Shown here piece by piece: positions 48,556 through 58,609 of a stretch of 64,000 bases of DNA. The DNA comes from Polaribacter sp. IC073. GTDB taxonomy: Bacteria; Bacteroidota; Bacteroidia; Flavobacteriales; Flavobacteriaceae. The notes under the pieces are model-generated. The model made no database searches. It was not told where the DNA came from and was given only the letters and a program-made list of their open reading frames with translations. The stretch is from NCBI RefSeq assembly GCF_007997075.1, contig NZ_VORS01000006.1, positions 62,001 through 126,000 on the forward strand. Direction: 5' to 3'. Position 1 is the first letter of the stretch. Each line of letters begins with the position of its first letter. The position numbers and the translations under genes are program-made.

Positions 48556-51500
48556 TTTTTTAATATTTTAATAGGTTTAGCAGTTATTGGTAATTTTAAA
48601 ATGTAAATTCCCTTTGCAAAATTTTGAAACGGAATAGACATCGTATTACCGTCTACATTTACCATTTTTTTAAACACCAGTTTTCCATTAATATCAAAAA
48701 TTACTGTTTCCATTTTACTGTTTTCTGTTCCTAAAGGAAGTAATAATTCGATAGAGTTTACAACAGGGTTTTTTAATAACAAGACGGCATCTATTGTGGT
48801 TTTATATACACCTTCACAATCTTTAGCTGTTTTTACTTCTAGCTTCCCTCCTTCTTTCAATTCAATTTCAAAATTATTTTCATTGGAAGTTTGCAGCAAC
48901 TTATTATTTAAGAACACGCTAAACGGTGCTGTACCTTCATCAATCTGAAAAGAATATTTTTTAGACGTTTTATCTACACTCGCTTTCAAAGAAATGGGTT
49001 GAGATGCTACAATTTCAACTTCAAAACAATTCGTTTGATTAGATTCTTTAACCTCTATACAAATCTGGTAATCTCCTGGAGATAGGTCTGACAATAAATA
49101 GGAAAAACCTACTAATGATTCATCAATATTTGTTGATGGTCCTGTTATTTTTAATTGATAAGTATATTGTTGTTTCTTAACAGCAATATTAATTCTACCA
49201 TCATCTTGGTCTACACAGGTTTCTGAGCTGGTTTTTATGGTATAATTATCTGGGGCAACAATCACTAAACCTGGTTCGATATCAAGTTCAAAACACTGAG
49301 TGCTATCTATTTCTAAAGCTTTAATACAAATAGTATATTTTCCTGATGCTAAAGCTTTAAGCGAATAAATATTTCTTCCTAAGAAAGAATCGTCAATATT
49401 TATTGAAGGACCAACAACTGTTACTTGATAAGAAAATTCATCTTGTTTAATACCTATATTTATTTCTCCATCTTGAGTATTGAGAGTAGTTTCATTAACT
49501 ACATTGATTGTATAATTATCTGCTTTCAAAGTAGGTTCAACTATTGTTATTGAGTAATCTTCTGTTTCTCCCCACTCTGTTAAATGATCTGCATCACAAG
49601 CGCCATCTCCAGAACCATCTGTAGGATCTTCATACTCTATTAAAACTCGCATTCTCGTTTTTCCAAATTTTGCATCTGAAGGCACCTTTATATTAAAGGT
49701 TGCTATATCTATATCTTCTAATTTTGACCCCAAATCATATCTTTCTGTGTTTTTATCGAAAACATAATCTTGATTCCAATCTATAAAAACATAGCAATGA
49801 TCTTGAAATCCGCCAGTATTAAGAGTTACACTAATCTCTCGTGTTTGACCTCTTAAAACACTTGTGTTTATAGTTGTAAAATCCTGATAACCATCAACAG
49901 TGTCATTGCCAGAGGTGTTATTTATAGAGTTAAAAGTAACATTTGTAATATGTTCAGACCCACCAGCTTCGTCTGTAAAAGTAGAAGTACAGTATTGTGA
50001 GATCTCTGTGGTAAAATTAAAAGAGTTAGAAAAAGAACCTTCGTTGCAATTATTTTTAGCTTTTACTCTCCAATAATACAACGTATTTATATCTAAATTA
50101 GTTACTTCATAAGCATTTGTCGTTGGCAAACCAGTAGCAACAATATTTGTAAAAGCGCTATCATTTGCTATTTCAACAATATATGAACTTGCATTTGTAT
50201 CTTCCTGCCAGGTCAAAACCTCTGTTAAAGAAACATCTGTAGCGCCATTTGAAGGAGCTGTTAAAGTTACAGTTCCTAAATTTGAAGCTGTTATTCCTAA
50301 TTTCACATCAATATTCTGATTTACACTGGCACTGTTTCCTTGAATGTTTATGTTATAATCTTTTGCCGTTGTTCCGTCTAAATTAGAAATTGTTAGTACA
50401 ACATTACCATCACTGTTCATCGTTGTTGGACTAAAATTAACTAAAGACCCAACCGGTTGCCCTGTTGCAACAAAAGAAACAGCTTCTGTAAAACCATTGA
50501 TAAAGTCTAAGTTTAAAGTATAACGAACACTTTGATTTTCCGAATTACAAGCAGACAAATCTCCACTTGTATTTGTTATTATAAAAGAAGGAATTGTAGA
50601 TTGAATTTCGAAATTTACCCTATTTACATTGTAGAAAATATTATCTGCAGCTACTACCATTATTCTAGCTTGCGCAGTTACATTATTTGGTACTGTTATC
50701 GTTTCCGTTCCGTCATTTAACGTATTTGAAATTAATGTTATTGGAAAAGTCAATCCTCCATCTTCAGACAACTTAATCGTTACATTTTGGCAATTTATAG
50801 GTGCTATATCTGTAGTTCCTTTATTCCATGTAATGGTTTGCGAACTTCCGGCATCCCAAGTAGTCGTTGTAGTCTGTGATGTAACTGTAAACGCAACTGC
50901 ATCTTCTACGGTTACAATCATATTATCTCTAGAAGTAGCGCCGCCACTTGTATTATTATCTCTTACTAAAAATGAAAAACTCAAATCTCTAGCAACACTT
51001 GGCAATACTTCCCATGTAGAAGAGGTGTTCCCGGAGACTACTGTTGCGAGTTCTGGCATATATCTATTCGAAGAAATGTTTGAAGGCAAAGACCTAAACA
51101 TTGGGCCTCCCGTACTTGTTGCTACAGGTGGCATTGTTGCAACTTCATTATCTGTTTGCTCCCAATTATAAGTTAGAGAGGAAAGCCCATCTGCATCTGT
51201 AGCAGTTCCTTTTAAAATAAAAGGTGTCGATTTTGGGATGCTATAATTGAAACCTGCATCTGCAACAGGAGTGCTATTTCCATTACTTGTTAACGCTGCG
51301 CAACTTGCAGATGAAGCAATTATTGCTTGCATTTGAGAAATACTTACGGCATGAAAATAAGCATCACTTTTACCCTGAACATTCGGACTACAAATACCTG
51401 CATACCCCATAATTGTTGAAGCACTTCCTGGTTCTACCGAAGTATTATTAGATCTGTTACAATCACTATTTTGAGTATGTGTAGCACCAAATTGATGCCC

Positions 51501-52550
51501 CATTTCATGTGCAACAAAATCAATATCATAAGGATCTCCAATAGGAGCGCTTCTACCGGTAACTCCTCTTGCTTTTTGGCCCGTAACGCAAACAACTCCT
51601 AAACCTGCTAATCCATCTCCATCAAGACTAAAAACGTGGCCAATATCATAATTTGCAGTACCGATTTGTGCGTCTGCAATTGTTTGCACTTCATCAATCA
51701 TTGCTCCTGGGTCACCGTCTGTAATATTATCGGTTTCTTTATCTAGAAAAATTACGTTGTCATTATCGGCTACTAGCACCATTTTTACTGCTAAATCTTT
51801 TTCAAAAAGACCGTTAACTCTTGTCATCGAAGTATTCATTGCAGATAAAACCGCTGTTTTCTTTTCGGTATCACTAGCTGTCGTAGAAATCCCTTGATTT
51901 GTTAAATGAAACTGAGCATATTCTCCACTACAAACTAAAGCAAGTCTAAAAGTTCTAAGATTACCATCGTTTACAGTTCTTCTTGCATTGAGATTTGTAA
52001 GAGCTGGTTCTTTTGCTGATGCTTCTACTTTACATTTAAAAATAGCATCCTCTTCTTTTAAGTCTGAAGTTTTATATACAATATATTCTCTATTATCTTT
52101 AGAATAAGGGTCTATATAGACCGTTTTTCCGTTTGTTGAAAAAATTACTGCATGAAAACCATCTGATCCCATGCTAATTTTAGCATAAGAGGTAGGAGTA
52201 TCGATACCAACCGCAGTGTATGATTTTATTGATGGAAATTTGTCTGACAGCCCTTTTTCAAAATTTGAAGCCTCTTTTATTTCAAAAGTTTCTAAAACAC
52301 CCTCAGAATTTGGCAACAGTATGGTTTTGCCTGAAGATTTAGACCTAATATTTACAGTATTTTTAACTTCTTTAAGATCTAACTGATACAACAAATGCTT
52401 GGTCGGAAAATTCTTAAAACTTCTAACTTCTTTTTTTTGAGAAGAATAAGTTTCTTTATTGAGTTTTTTCCATAATTCTTGACTATTACTTTTTAAAGAA
52501 AAAAGTAGTAAAACAGCCAATACAGAAAGTTGTAATTGCTTTATTTTCAT
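48552..52550 (-). CDS. Secreted reprolysin-like (M12B/metzincin) metallopeptidase with T9SS sorting domain
   Basis: 1332 aa. Signal peptide (about 1-23, ends SNSQ). A propeptide-like region (about 30-190) precedes the catalytic domain with the extended zinc motif HEMGHQFGATH near residue 350. Two Ig/cadherin-like segments (about 425-560, 560-660) follow, then an FN3-like domain (about 750-850; WQEDTNASSYIVEIANDSAF). A GEVED-type domain (about 920-1005) ends GETEDYSITI. Two tandem repeats of about 85 aa come next (DNYTINVV... and DNYTIKTS...). The type A sorting domain has ETVIFDINGKLVFKK and ENFAKGIYILKL-like ends. It is likely a secreted protease that degrades or processes proteins. A -7 element TATATTTG (minus strand, 52574-52581) is 24 bp upstream. 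Confidence 0.9.
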   Translation of the reverse strand: MKIKQLQLSVLAVLLLFSLKSNSQELWKKLNKETYSSQKKEVRSFKNFPTKHLLYQLDLKEVKNTVNIRSKSSGKTILLPNSEGVLETFEIKEASNFEKGLSDKFPSIKSYTAVGIDTPTSYAKISMGSDGFHAVIFSTNGKTVYIDPYSKDNREYIVYKTSDLKEEDAIFKCKVEASAKEPALTNLNARRTVNDGNLRTFRLALVCSGEYAQFHLTNQGISTTASDTEKKTAVLSAMNTSMTRVNGLFEKDLAVKMVLVADNDNVIFLDKETDNITDGDPGAMIDEVQTIADAQIGTANYDIGHVFSLDGDGLAGLGVVCVTGQKARGVTGRSAPIGDPYDIDFVAHEMGHQFGATHTQNSDCNRSNNTSVEPGSASTIMGYAGICSPNVQGKSDAYFHAVSISQMQAIIASSASCAALTSNGNSTPVADAGFNYSIPKSTPFILKGTATDADGLSSLTYNWEQTDNEVATMPPVATSTGGPMFRSLPSNISSNRYMPELATVVSGNTSSTWEVLPSVARDLSFSFLVRDNNTSGGATSRDNMIVTVEDAVAFTVTSQTTTTTWDAGSSQTITWNKGTTDIAPINCQNVTIKLSEDGGLTFPITLISNTLNDGTETITVPNNVTAQARIMVVAADNIFYNVNRVNFEIQSTIPSFIITNTSGDLSACNSENQSVRYTLNLDFINGFTEAVSFVATGQPVGSLVNFSPTTMNSDGNVVLTISNLDGTTAKDYNINIQGNSASVNQNIDVKLGITASNLGTVTLTAPSNGATDVSLTEVLTWQEDTNASSYIVEIANDSAFTNIVATGLPTTNAYEVTNLDINTLYYWRVKAKNNCNEGSFSNSFNFTTEISQYCTSTFTDEAGGSEHITNVTFNSINNTSGNDTVDGYQDFTTINTSVLRGQTREISVTLNTGGFQDHCYVFIDWNQDYVFDKNTERYDLGSKLEDIDIATFNIKVPSDAKFGKTRMRVLIEYEDPTDGSGDGACDADHLTEWGETEDYSITIVEPTLKADNYTINVVNETTLNTQDGEINIGIKQDEFSYQVTVVGPSINIDDSFLGRNIYSLKALASGKYTICIKALEIDSTQCFELDIEPGLVIVAPDNYTIKTSSETCVDQDDGRINIAVKKQQYTYQLKITGPSTNIDESLVGFSYLLSDLSPGDYQICIEVKESNQTNCFEVEIVASQPISLKASVDKTSKKYSFQIDEGTAPFSVFLNNKLLQTSNENNFEIELKEGGKLEVKTAKDCEGVYKTTIDAVLLLKNPVVNSIELLLPLGTENSKMETVIFDINGKLVFKKMVNVDGNTMSIPFQNFAKGIYILKLPITAKPIKILKK

Positions 52551-52573
52551 AATAAAAAACGATATAAGGATTC

Positions 52574-52599
52574 CAAATATAACGAAATATTTATCTTTG
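52574..52599. promoter_or_regulatory. Divergent promoters of the metallopeptidase and lipB
   Basis: CAAATATA (52574-52581, TATATTTG on the minus strand) and TATCTTTG (52592-52599, plus strand) are both exact -7 elements only 10 bp apart. They are expected to compete or be co-regulated. Confidence 0.65.
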
Positions 52600-52610
52600 T
52601 AGTCGATAAG

Positions 52611-53315
52611 ATGAACAGAAACATACTACTTAAAGACTTAAAAGTTAAAGACTACAAGGAAACTTGGGACTATCAAACAGAACTGCTACAGGAAATTGTA
52701 GACGTAAAAATTGATAACCGAAGAAATAACCTTGAACAAGAAACTGAAAATCATTTTTTATTTGTAGAACACCCTCATGTGTATACCTTAGGTAAAAGTG
52801 GTGATTTAAGTAATTTACTGCTTAATGAAAAACAGCTTGAAGAAAAAGGCGCTACTTTTTATAAAATAAATCGTGGTGGAGACATTACTTATCATGGCCC
52901 TGGCCAAATTGTTGGCTATCCTATTTTAGATTTAGAAAATTTCTTTACAGACATTCATAAATACCTTCGTTTATTAGAAGAAGCTATTATTTTAACCATT
53001 GCAGAATATGGCTTAAAAGGAGAAAGAAGTGCTGGTGAAACTGGTGTTTGGCTAGATGTTGGAACGCCCTTTGTTCGTAAAATTTGTGCTTTAGGTATTC
53101 GTTCTTCTCGTTGGGTGACCATGCATGGTTTTGCTTTAAATGTAAATACCAATTTAGGTTATTTCGATAATATTATTCCTTGCGGAATTCGTGGAAAAGC
53201 AGTTGCTTCTATGGAAGCTGAATTGGGCAAAAAACTAGATATAGAAGAAGTAAAAACAAAAGTTTTAGCGCACTTTAAAACGTTGTTTGAGGTAGACGAA
53301 TTTCTTATCAAATAA
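52611..53315 (+). CDS. lipB: Octanoyl-[acyl-carrier-protein]:protein octanoyltransferase LipB
   Basis: About 234 aa from ATG 52611 (MNRNILLKDL). An upstream in-frame ATG (52536) lies before the -7 element and is unlikely. Motifs: HPHVYTLGKSGD, GGDITYHGPGQIVGYP, KICALGIRSSRWVTMHGFALNVNTNL and PCGIRGKAVASM (conserved Cys and Lys of the active site). It transfers octanoyl groups from ACP to lipoyl domains, the first step of lipoate synthesis. Confidence 0.96.
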   Translation: MNRNILLKDLKVKDYKETWDYQTELLQEIVDVKIDNRRNNLEQETENHFLFVEHPHVYTLGKSGDLSNLLLNEKQLEEKGATFYKINRGGDITYHGPGQIVGYPILDLENFFTDIHKYLRLLEEAIILTIAEYGLKGERSAGETGVWLDVGTPFVRKICALGIRSSRWVTMHGFALNVNTNLGYFDNIIPCGIRGKAVASMEAELGKKLDIEEVKTKVLAHFKTLFEVDEFLIK

Positions 53316-53339
53316 TTATTTAACACTCTTTTATAAAAT

Positions 53340-53382
53340 AGAAAAACCACCAATATTTTTTAAATATTGGTGGTTTTTTTCC
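53340..53382. terminator. Bidirectional terminator between lipB and the NdpA-like gene
   Basis: AAAACCACCAATATTT and AAATATTGGTGGTTTT, perfect stem flanked by A-rich and T-rich runs. Confidence 0.9.
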
Positions 53383-53404
53383 ATTTAAAGATCTTACTTA
53401 TAAC

Positions 53405-54457
53405 CTATTTCTCTTCGTTAAAATAGACTTTGTAATATTTCATTTTTTTCTCTTCATCATAGCCTCTTTCTAAATATTCTGAAGCCGCTTCTGGTGCATC
53501 TACATCTAACTTAATACTGATATTTGTGTCTAATTTAATTTCTGTTTTTAGCTTGTTTTTTTCTTTCTTTAAAACAACACCAGAAACATCAAAATTATTT
53601 CTGATCAAAACATCATTTAAGTTTTCGAAATGTTTTTTGTAATCATCAAACTGTTCTTTATGTTTTTCGTCTTCAAAAACCTCATCTTTAAAAGTAGCAT
53701 AATCTACAGCTTCATTTTCCTTAAAATAATCTACGGTATTTGCAAGAAAATTACCTTGTTGCTGCATTCCTAATTCTGGTTTAATCACCTCCTCAGAAAA
53801 CTCTTTACACATTTCTAAATAACTTTGTGTATGCGAATTATAATCGTCTGCAAGTTTTACTTCTAAGAAATTCTTTACCCAATACTGTGCATCATAATTA
53901 TTATTATCTACAGACAACACAACAGTACCTTCTTCGTCTGATGTGTTTAAAACCAAACAACCTTTGTCTATTCTTTTTGTTGAAATTCCTTTTTGAACCA
54001 CCACATCAAAACTTTCATTGTCGTCTAAATAGGTTTGAAAAAAATCGACTTTATTTTCAATTTTAAAAATACCAATGGCTTCTGTTAATACATCTTTATA
54101 TTCGATGCCCTCTATATAAACAACAATAGCATCTCCTGTTTTTATTTGTGCAGAATTAGATTGCTCAAATAAATGATTTACGATACTTTTAGAGTATTCT
54201 ACAAAGGAAGCTTCTTCTTTAAAAACTTCTGAAGCAAAATTATTTAGTGCATTTAAACGCACATCTTCATGCTTTGTAAAACGGTAACTTTGCGTTAAAC
54301 TGCCAAATGGTTTTAGTAGAAAGTTCTTCATTAAATCGTAACTCTCTTGGTCGAAACGAATTAAGTCATCTGAAAAAACATTCTGACCACTATTAAATTT
54401 ATTGGCTACTTTATGAAGGATGCATTTGGTAATTTCTGCGCGTGTTTTCTTAATCAT
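53405..54457 (-). CDS. Nucleoid-associated protein, NdpA/YejK family
   Basis: 350 aa, the length of the family. Family pattern: IIKKTRAEITKCILHKVANKFNSGQNVF at the start, SKSIVNHLFEQSNSAQIKTGDAIVVYIEG in the middle, LNTSDEEGTVVLSVDNNNYDAQYWVKNFLEV and a C-terminal charged part. In Enterobacteria the protein binds DNA in the nucleoid. No neighbour suggests another role. Followed by repeat copy B upstream. Confidence 0.86.
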   Translation of the reverse strand: MIKKTRAEITKCILHKVANKFNSGQNVFSDDLIRFDQESYDLMKNFLLKPFGSLTQSYRFTKHEDVRLNALNNFASEVFKEEASFVEYSKSIVNHLFEQSNSAQIKTGDAIVVYIEGIEYKDVLTEAIGIFKIENKVDFFQTYLDDNESFDVVVQKGISTKRIDKGCLVLNTSDEEGTVVLSVDNNNYDAQYWVKNFLEVKLADDYNSHTQSYLEMCKEFSEEVIKPELGMQQQGNFLANTVDYFKENEAVDYATFKDEVFEDEKHKEQFDDYKKHFENLNDVLIRNNFDVSGVVLKKEKNKLKTEIKLDTNISIKLDVDAPEAASEYLERGYDEEKKMKYYKVYFNEEK

Positions 54458-54654
54458 CTTATTGTATTGAGAGCGTAAAAATAGTTGAAGTTTTTAAATA
54501 ATTGAGAAATAAATTAATGAGTTTCTGAAATTATTTTTCTGAAAGTTTGCAAATTGGTCTAGCCCTGATTGAGCGGTTTGTTTGAGCTCTTTTTTATTCC
54601 TTTTTCAGGATAAAAAAAGCGAGTAGCGAAAGCGGGAAATAGCTTCAAAAAAAA
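54458..54654 (-). repeat. Gap with dispersed 3' palindromic repeat, copy B (54560-54648)
   Basis: AGCCCTGATTGAGCGGTTTG (54560), GAGCTC at 54584-54589, the palindrome TTTTTTATTCC/TTTTTCAGGATAAAAAA, and GAAAGCGGGAAATAGCTTC ending at about 54646. It is almost the reverse complement of copy A and ends about 6 bp from the 3' end of rnhB. Orientation relative to rnhB is the same as copy A relative to rpoD. Confidence 0.8.
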
Positions 54655-55254
54655 TTATATTTTCAACTTTATTTGTTCTGGCAACAACCTAAATGTTTTT
54701 CTATGGTACGCTGTTGCACCAAATTCTCTAATGGCATTTCTGTGCTCTTTGGTAGGATATCCTTTATTTCTTGACCAATTATACATCGGAAACTCTTTGT
54801 GAATCTTCTTCATATAATCATCTCTATACGTTTTTGCCAACACCGATGCTGCGGCAATACTTAGGTATTTTGCATCACCTTTTACAATGGTTTCATGCGG
54901 AATTTCTTTGTAATTTCTAAACTTATTACCATCTACAATAATAAATTCTGGTACAATTTTTAAAGCAGCTATAGATCGATGCATTCCTGTAATAGATGCT
55001 TGCAAAACATTAATTTCGTCTACTTCTTGTTGCCAAACAAAAGAGACCCCAAAAGCCAAGGCATTTTCTTCTATAAACGGTCTTACTTCTTCTCTCTTTT
55101 TTTCTGAAAGCTGCTTCGAATCATTTAAAAAAGGATGTGAAAAACCTTCTGGTAAAATGACTGCTGCTGCTACAACGGGCCCAGACAAGCAACCTCTACC
55201 CGCTTCATCTGTGCCTGCTTCTAATGAAAAACCACTATAATTAAGTTCTAACAT
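54655..55254 (-). CDS. rnhB: Ribonuclease HII
   Basis: 199 aa. [22 protein letters not shown] contains the DEAGRG motif with two active-site acids; FIIVDGNKF and [19 protein letters not shown] are the other conserved blocks, and [15 protein letters not shown] is the C-terminal signature. It cleaves RNA in RNA:DNA hybrids, including single ribonucleotides in DNA. Single gene. Confidence 0.96.
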   Translation of the reverse strand: MLELNYSGFSLEAGTDEAGRGCLSGPVVAAAVILPEGFSHPFLNDSKQLSEKKREEVRPFIEENALAFGVSFVWQQEVDEINVLQASITGMHRSIAALKIVPEFIIVDGNKFRNYKEIPHETIVKGDAKYLSIAAASVLAKTYRDDYMKKIHKEFPMYNWSRNKGYPTKEHRNAIREFGATAYHRKTFRLLPEQIKLKI

Positions 55255-55611
55255 ACTGCAAAGAAAAGTTTTTCTTTTAGATGAAGTGTAAGAAATTAGA
55301 ATTTTAAAAGGTAAAATAATTTTCTACACACTTAAACTAACACTTGGTCTTTAGAAAGTAATTTCATTATTGTTGAGGCAATAAAACGTTTGAATACTGC
55401 ACTGAGGTTGTCGAAGTATTTTTTTTTATAACGGCTAATATTTGTGAATTGATAGCAAAATTTATATTTCACAATTTTTAAATGTAAATATGCACAAGAA
55501 TGACACTTTAAATAAATTTGAAGAACCTTTTTTTAATTAACATTTTTCAAGATAATTATTAACGACTCCTTTCGTTTAATTATTTTACATTTGTTCACGA
55601 AGAAATTCTAT
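55255..55611 (+). promoter_or_regulatory. 357-bp intergenic region with porin promoter
   Basis: An exact -7 element TACATTTG is at 55586-55593, 18 bp before the ATG at 55612, and excludes the TTG at 55591 as a start. Around 55395-55420, CTGAGGTTGTCGAAGTA looks like a fragment of a dispersed flavobacterial repeat (CTTCGACAACCTCAG). No ORF. Confidence 0.55.
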
Positions 55612-57570
55612 ATGAAAAGTAATACAATACTCACTTTATTAATGCTCCTTTTTATAGGAACTGCCGTGTATTCTCAACAATTTAGAGACAGAGGCGCCAC
55701 CGATAGGTATGTTAATATTGACAATGATTCTACAACCAATACAGGCAAAATTAACGTAACTTTATCTGGTAAAACAAAATATACAGATTATAAAGTTTTT
55801 TCCCACAAAAGAGACACAACCTATATAGACACTACACTTTCGCTTCAAAAGGAATACAAATTTAATTATTTAAGAAAAGATTTATTTGAATCTTTAGAGT
55901 TTCATAATCAGGGACAAACATTTAATAATTTAGGATATAATTTTAATAATATTTACCGCTTTCCAGACATTGGTTTTTCTGCAAAACAAGTAAGTTATTT
56001 AGATATTGAAGACATAAAATATTACGAAGTACCAACACCAACAACCGAAATATTGTACAGAACGGGTTTGCAACAGGGACAAGTTTTGGATGCTTTGTTT
56101 TCTTTAAATTTTTCTAAAAGACTAAATGTTTCTTTATCTTATAAAGGGTTGCGCTCTTTGGGTGCTTACCGACAAGCGTTGGTTAGTAATGGTAATTTTA
56201 GAGGTACTTTTCAGTACAGAACTAAAGAGAATCAATATCAAATTAGAGGCCATTTAACGACGCAAGATTTTTTTCATCAAGAAAACGGAGGTTTAACCCC
56301 AGAATCTTTAGTTAATTTTATTGAAGATGACCCTAATTTTGCAACAAGAGCGCGTTTAGATGTAAACTTAAAAAATTCTGAAAGTCAGTTTGATGGCACA
56401 AGAATTTACTTAGAACAAAGTTACAAATTGCTTTCTAACAAAGATTCTACAAACAATAAAGACTTTAGCAATCTTAAAATTGGCCATATTTTAACCAATG
56501 AAAACAAATCTTATGAATTTATTCAAAAAGCTTTAACAACCGATTTTTTTGGGTCTGCAAGCTCTTCAAACCCACGAGATAAAGAGGCAATTAGTAAGAT
56601 TACAAACAATGAATTGAATTTAGAGTTTAACTCTAAATATGTTTTAGGAAAATTTAAAGCGAAAACGAATGTAACAAGTTATTCGTATGGTTACGATACA
56701 ATTTTAAACAGCAATAGTAACATCAATAAATTAAAAATTGAAGGAAATGCCATTTCTTTTGGTGCAGATTGGAATGCTAAAATTAAAAACTTTCAATTAA
56801 ATGCAGACGCGAGCGTTACCCCAGGAAATGGAAGACTTTCTGGAAACTATTTAAAAGGGGAAGCGGTGTTTGAGAAAGACAGCGTTTTTAGTGTAAAAGG
56901 TACTTTATTGCTTAGTTCTAAATCGCCAAATTTTAACACTATACTTCATCAAAGTGAATACGATGCTTACAATTGGCAAAATGATTTCAGCAATGTAAAC
57001 ACAAGAGATTTAGGGTTCGATTTTGCTTCTAAATGGTTAAATGCTTCTTTAAATTTTACCAATTTAGACAATTACACCTATTTTGATAAGGATAGCAAAC
57101 CACAACAATTTACAAACCAGATTACATACTTGAAGGTAAAAGCTAACAGAGAATTTAAATTCGGAAAATTTGGGTTAGACAATACATTTATGTATCAAAA
57201 TGTAAGTAGCGGAAGCTCTGTTTTTAGAGTGCCGGAATTTGTAACAAGAAACACGTTTTACTATACCGATTATTGGTTTAAAGGAAAACCAATGCTGGTA
57301 AATATTGGTGTTACTTTTAAGTACTTTACTGCATACAAAGCAAATGCTTACAATCCGCTTTTAGCAGAGTTTAGAATTCAGAATGACGAACAAATAGGGT
57401 TTCCTACGTTTGATCTTTTCTTTAATGCACAAGTGCGAAGAACTCGTTTGTATTTTAAGGTTGACAATGCTACATCTAGTTTTTCTGATAAAAATTATTT
57501 TTCTGCCCCTAATTATCCTTACCGAGATTTGACAATCCGTTTTGGTTTGGTTTGGAATTGGTTTATATAG
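55612..57570 (+). CDS. Putative porin (outer-membrane beta-barrel)
   Basis: About 652 aa from ATG 55612. Signal peptide ends TAVYSQ. A proline-poor N-terminal segment with KYTDYKVFSHKRDTTYIDTTLSLQKEYKFNYLRKD is characteristic of the flavobacterial 'putative porin' family. The remainder alternates polar and aromatic residues in beta strands (LNVSLSYKGLRSLG, FRGTFQYRTKE), and the end LTIRFGLVWNWFI has an aromatic terminal residue, which is standard for outer-membrane barrels. Substrate unknown. A small membrane protein follows in the same direction after 44 bp. Confidence 0.82.
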   Translation: MKSNTILTLLMLLFIGTAVYSQQFRDRGATDRYVNIDNDSTTNTGKINVTLSGKTKYTDYKVFSHKRDTTYIDTTLSLQKEYKFNYLRKDLFESLEFHNQGQTFNNLGYNFNNIYRFPDIGFSAKQVSYLDIEDIKYYEVPTPTTEILYRTGLQQGQVLDALFSLNFSKRLNVSLSYKGLRSLGAYRQALVSNGNFRGTFQYRTKENQYQIRGHLTTQDFFHQENGGLTPESLVNFIEDDPNFATRARLDVNLKNSESQFDGTRIYLEQSYKLLSNKDSTNNKDFSNLKIGHILTNENKSYEFIQKALTTDFFGSASSSNPRDKEAISKITNNELNLEFNSKYVLGKFKAKTNVTSYSYGYDTILNSNSNINKLKIEGNAISFGADWNAKIKNFQLNADASVTPGNGRLSGNYLKGEAVFEKDSVFSVKGTLLLSSKSPNFNTILHQSEYDAYNWQNDFSNVNTRDLGFDFASKWLNASLNFTNLDNYTYFDKDSKPQQFTNQITYLKVKANREFKFGKFGLDNTFMYQNVSSGSSVFRVPEFVTRNTFYYTDYWFKGKPMLVNIGVTFKYFTAYKANAYNPLLAEFRIQNDEQIGFPTFDLFFNAQVRRTRLYFKVDNATSSFSDKNYFSAPNYPYRDLTIRFGLVWNWFI

Positions 57571-57614
57571 CCGCAATATAATCGTTGAATAGAAAATTAA
57601 TATTTTACCTGTAA

Positions 57615-57851
57615 ATGAAAAATCAACTTAAAAAGAATTGGAAAATTTTTCTATTGGCTAGTTTAACTTTAGGCTTAGCGCCTTTTAGTCCGCCACATAT
57701 TTGGGGTAAAATTCAATGGTTTTTGGGAGGAAATGCTTTTTCTGTTGAAAACGGAATGCATCTTAAAGATTGGTTTGACGTTTTATTGCACGGAACGCCT
57801 TGGGTTTTATTATTAATCTCTGGCTTTTTAAATATTCCTAAAAAGAAATAA
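57615..57851 (+). CDS. 78-aa membrane protein
   Basis: Two hydrophobic helices (residues about 11-27 and 57-72) separated by GKIQWFLGGNAFSVENGMHLKDWFDVLLHG, with a basic start (MKNQLKKNWKIF) and end (IPKKK). The shape suggests both ends lie in the cytoplasm. Similar small proteins recur in flavobacteria, sometimes labelled after RND transporters, but I see no transporter domain. Function not assigned. Confidence 0.7.
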   Translation: MKNQLKKNWKIFLLASLTLGLAPFSPPHIWGKIQWFLGGNAFSVENGMHLKDWFDVLLHGTPWVLLLISGFLNIPKKK

Positions 57852-57880
57852 TTTTATACATTTAATTAGAAAAAACTATT

Positions 57881-58609
57881 TTAAGTTTTTGGGTCTTCTT
57901 TAAATATTTTTAAAATATTTAAAATTAGAATACAAAAAACAACCCAAATAAAACCTGCAATAAAACCACCTGCTATATCAGAAGGATAGTGTACACCAAG
58001 GTAAATACGGCTAACACCAATACTCAAAATAAAGACTAGAAGAAGCAGAATTACACCAAATTTTAAAAGCCTGCCGATTTTAAATTGATAAAAAAGGTAT
58101 ATTAAAAAACCGTAAAACGCCATGGATGCCATAGCATGTCCACTAGGATAACTCAACGTTTCTACGGTAACTAGATGTTCTAAGTCTGGTCTAGATCTAT
58201 TAATAATTTGTTTGAGAATAAGATTAGAACTAAATGCTAAGACTATCACTAATAATAATTGTACGACATATTTTAAGCTTTTAAAAATAAAATAGAATAC
58301 CGAAGCGCATACTGCAAATACAATTAAATAGCCATAGACGTCACCAATATTTGTTACCAATACAAAATACTGTGTCAACAAAGGTGATCTATGCGACACA
58401 ATGTAGTGGGCAATAGTGATATCAAGTTGAAATAATATATCTGTCTTTAAGTTATCTGTTAGTTCAACAAATAACTTTATTCCGGCAATAACAACAATGA
58501 GTGCTAATGCAGAAATAATGATGTAAGGTAATTGTTTGTCGTATTTACTAGAGAGACGAGAAATTAGCATTCTACCTCTATTTATTATAATTTTAACTTC
58601 TTTTTTCAT
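57881..58609 (-). CDS. PAP2 (phosphatidic acid phosphatase type 2) superfamily protein
   Basis: 242 aa with six membrane helices. All three motifs of the family are visible: KQIINRSRP (KxxxxxxRP), YPSGHAMAS (PSGH), and SRIYLGVHYPSD (SRxxxxxHxxxD). It dephosphorylates lipid phosphates or undecaprenyl pyrophosphate at the membrane. No pathway neighbour fixes the substrate. Confidence 0.94.
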   Translation of the reverse strand: MKKEVKIIINRGRMLISRLSSKYDKQLPYIIISALALIVVIAGIKLFVELTDNLKTDILFQLDITIAHYIVSHRSPLLTQYFVLVTNIGDVYGYLIVFAVCASVFYFIFKSLKYVVQLLLVIVLAFSSNLILKQIINRSRPDLEHLVTVETLSYPSGHAMASMAFYGFLIYLFYQFKIGRLLKFGVILLLLVFILSIGVSRIYLGVHYPSDIAGGFIAGFIWVVFCILILNILKIFKEDPKT

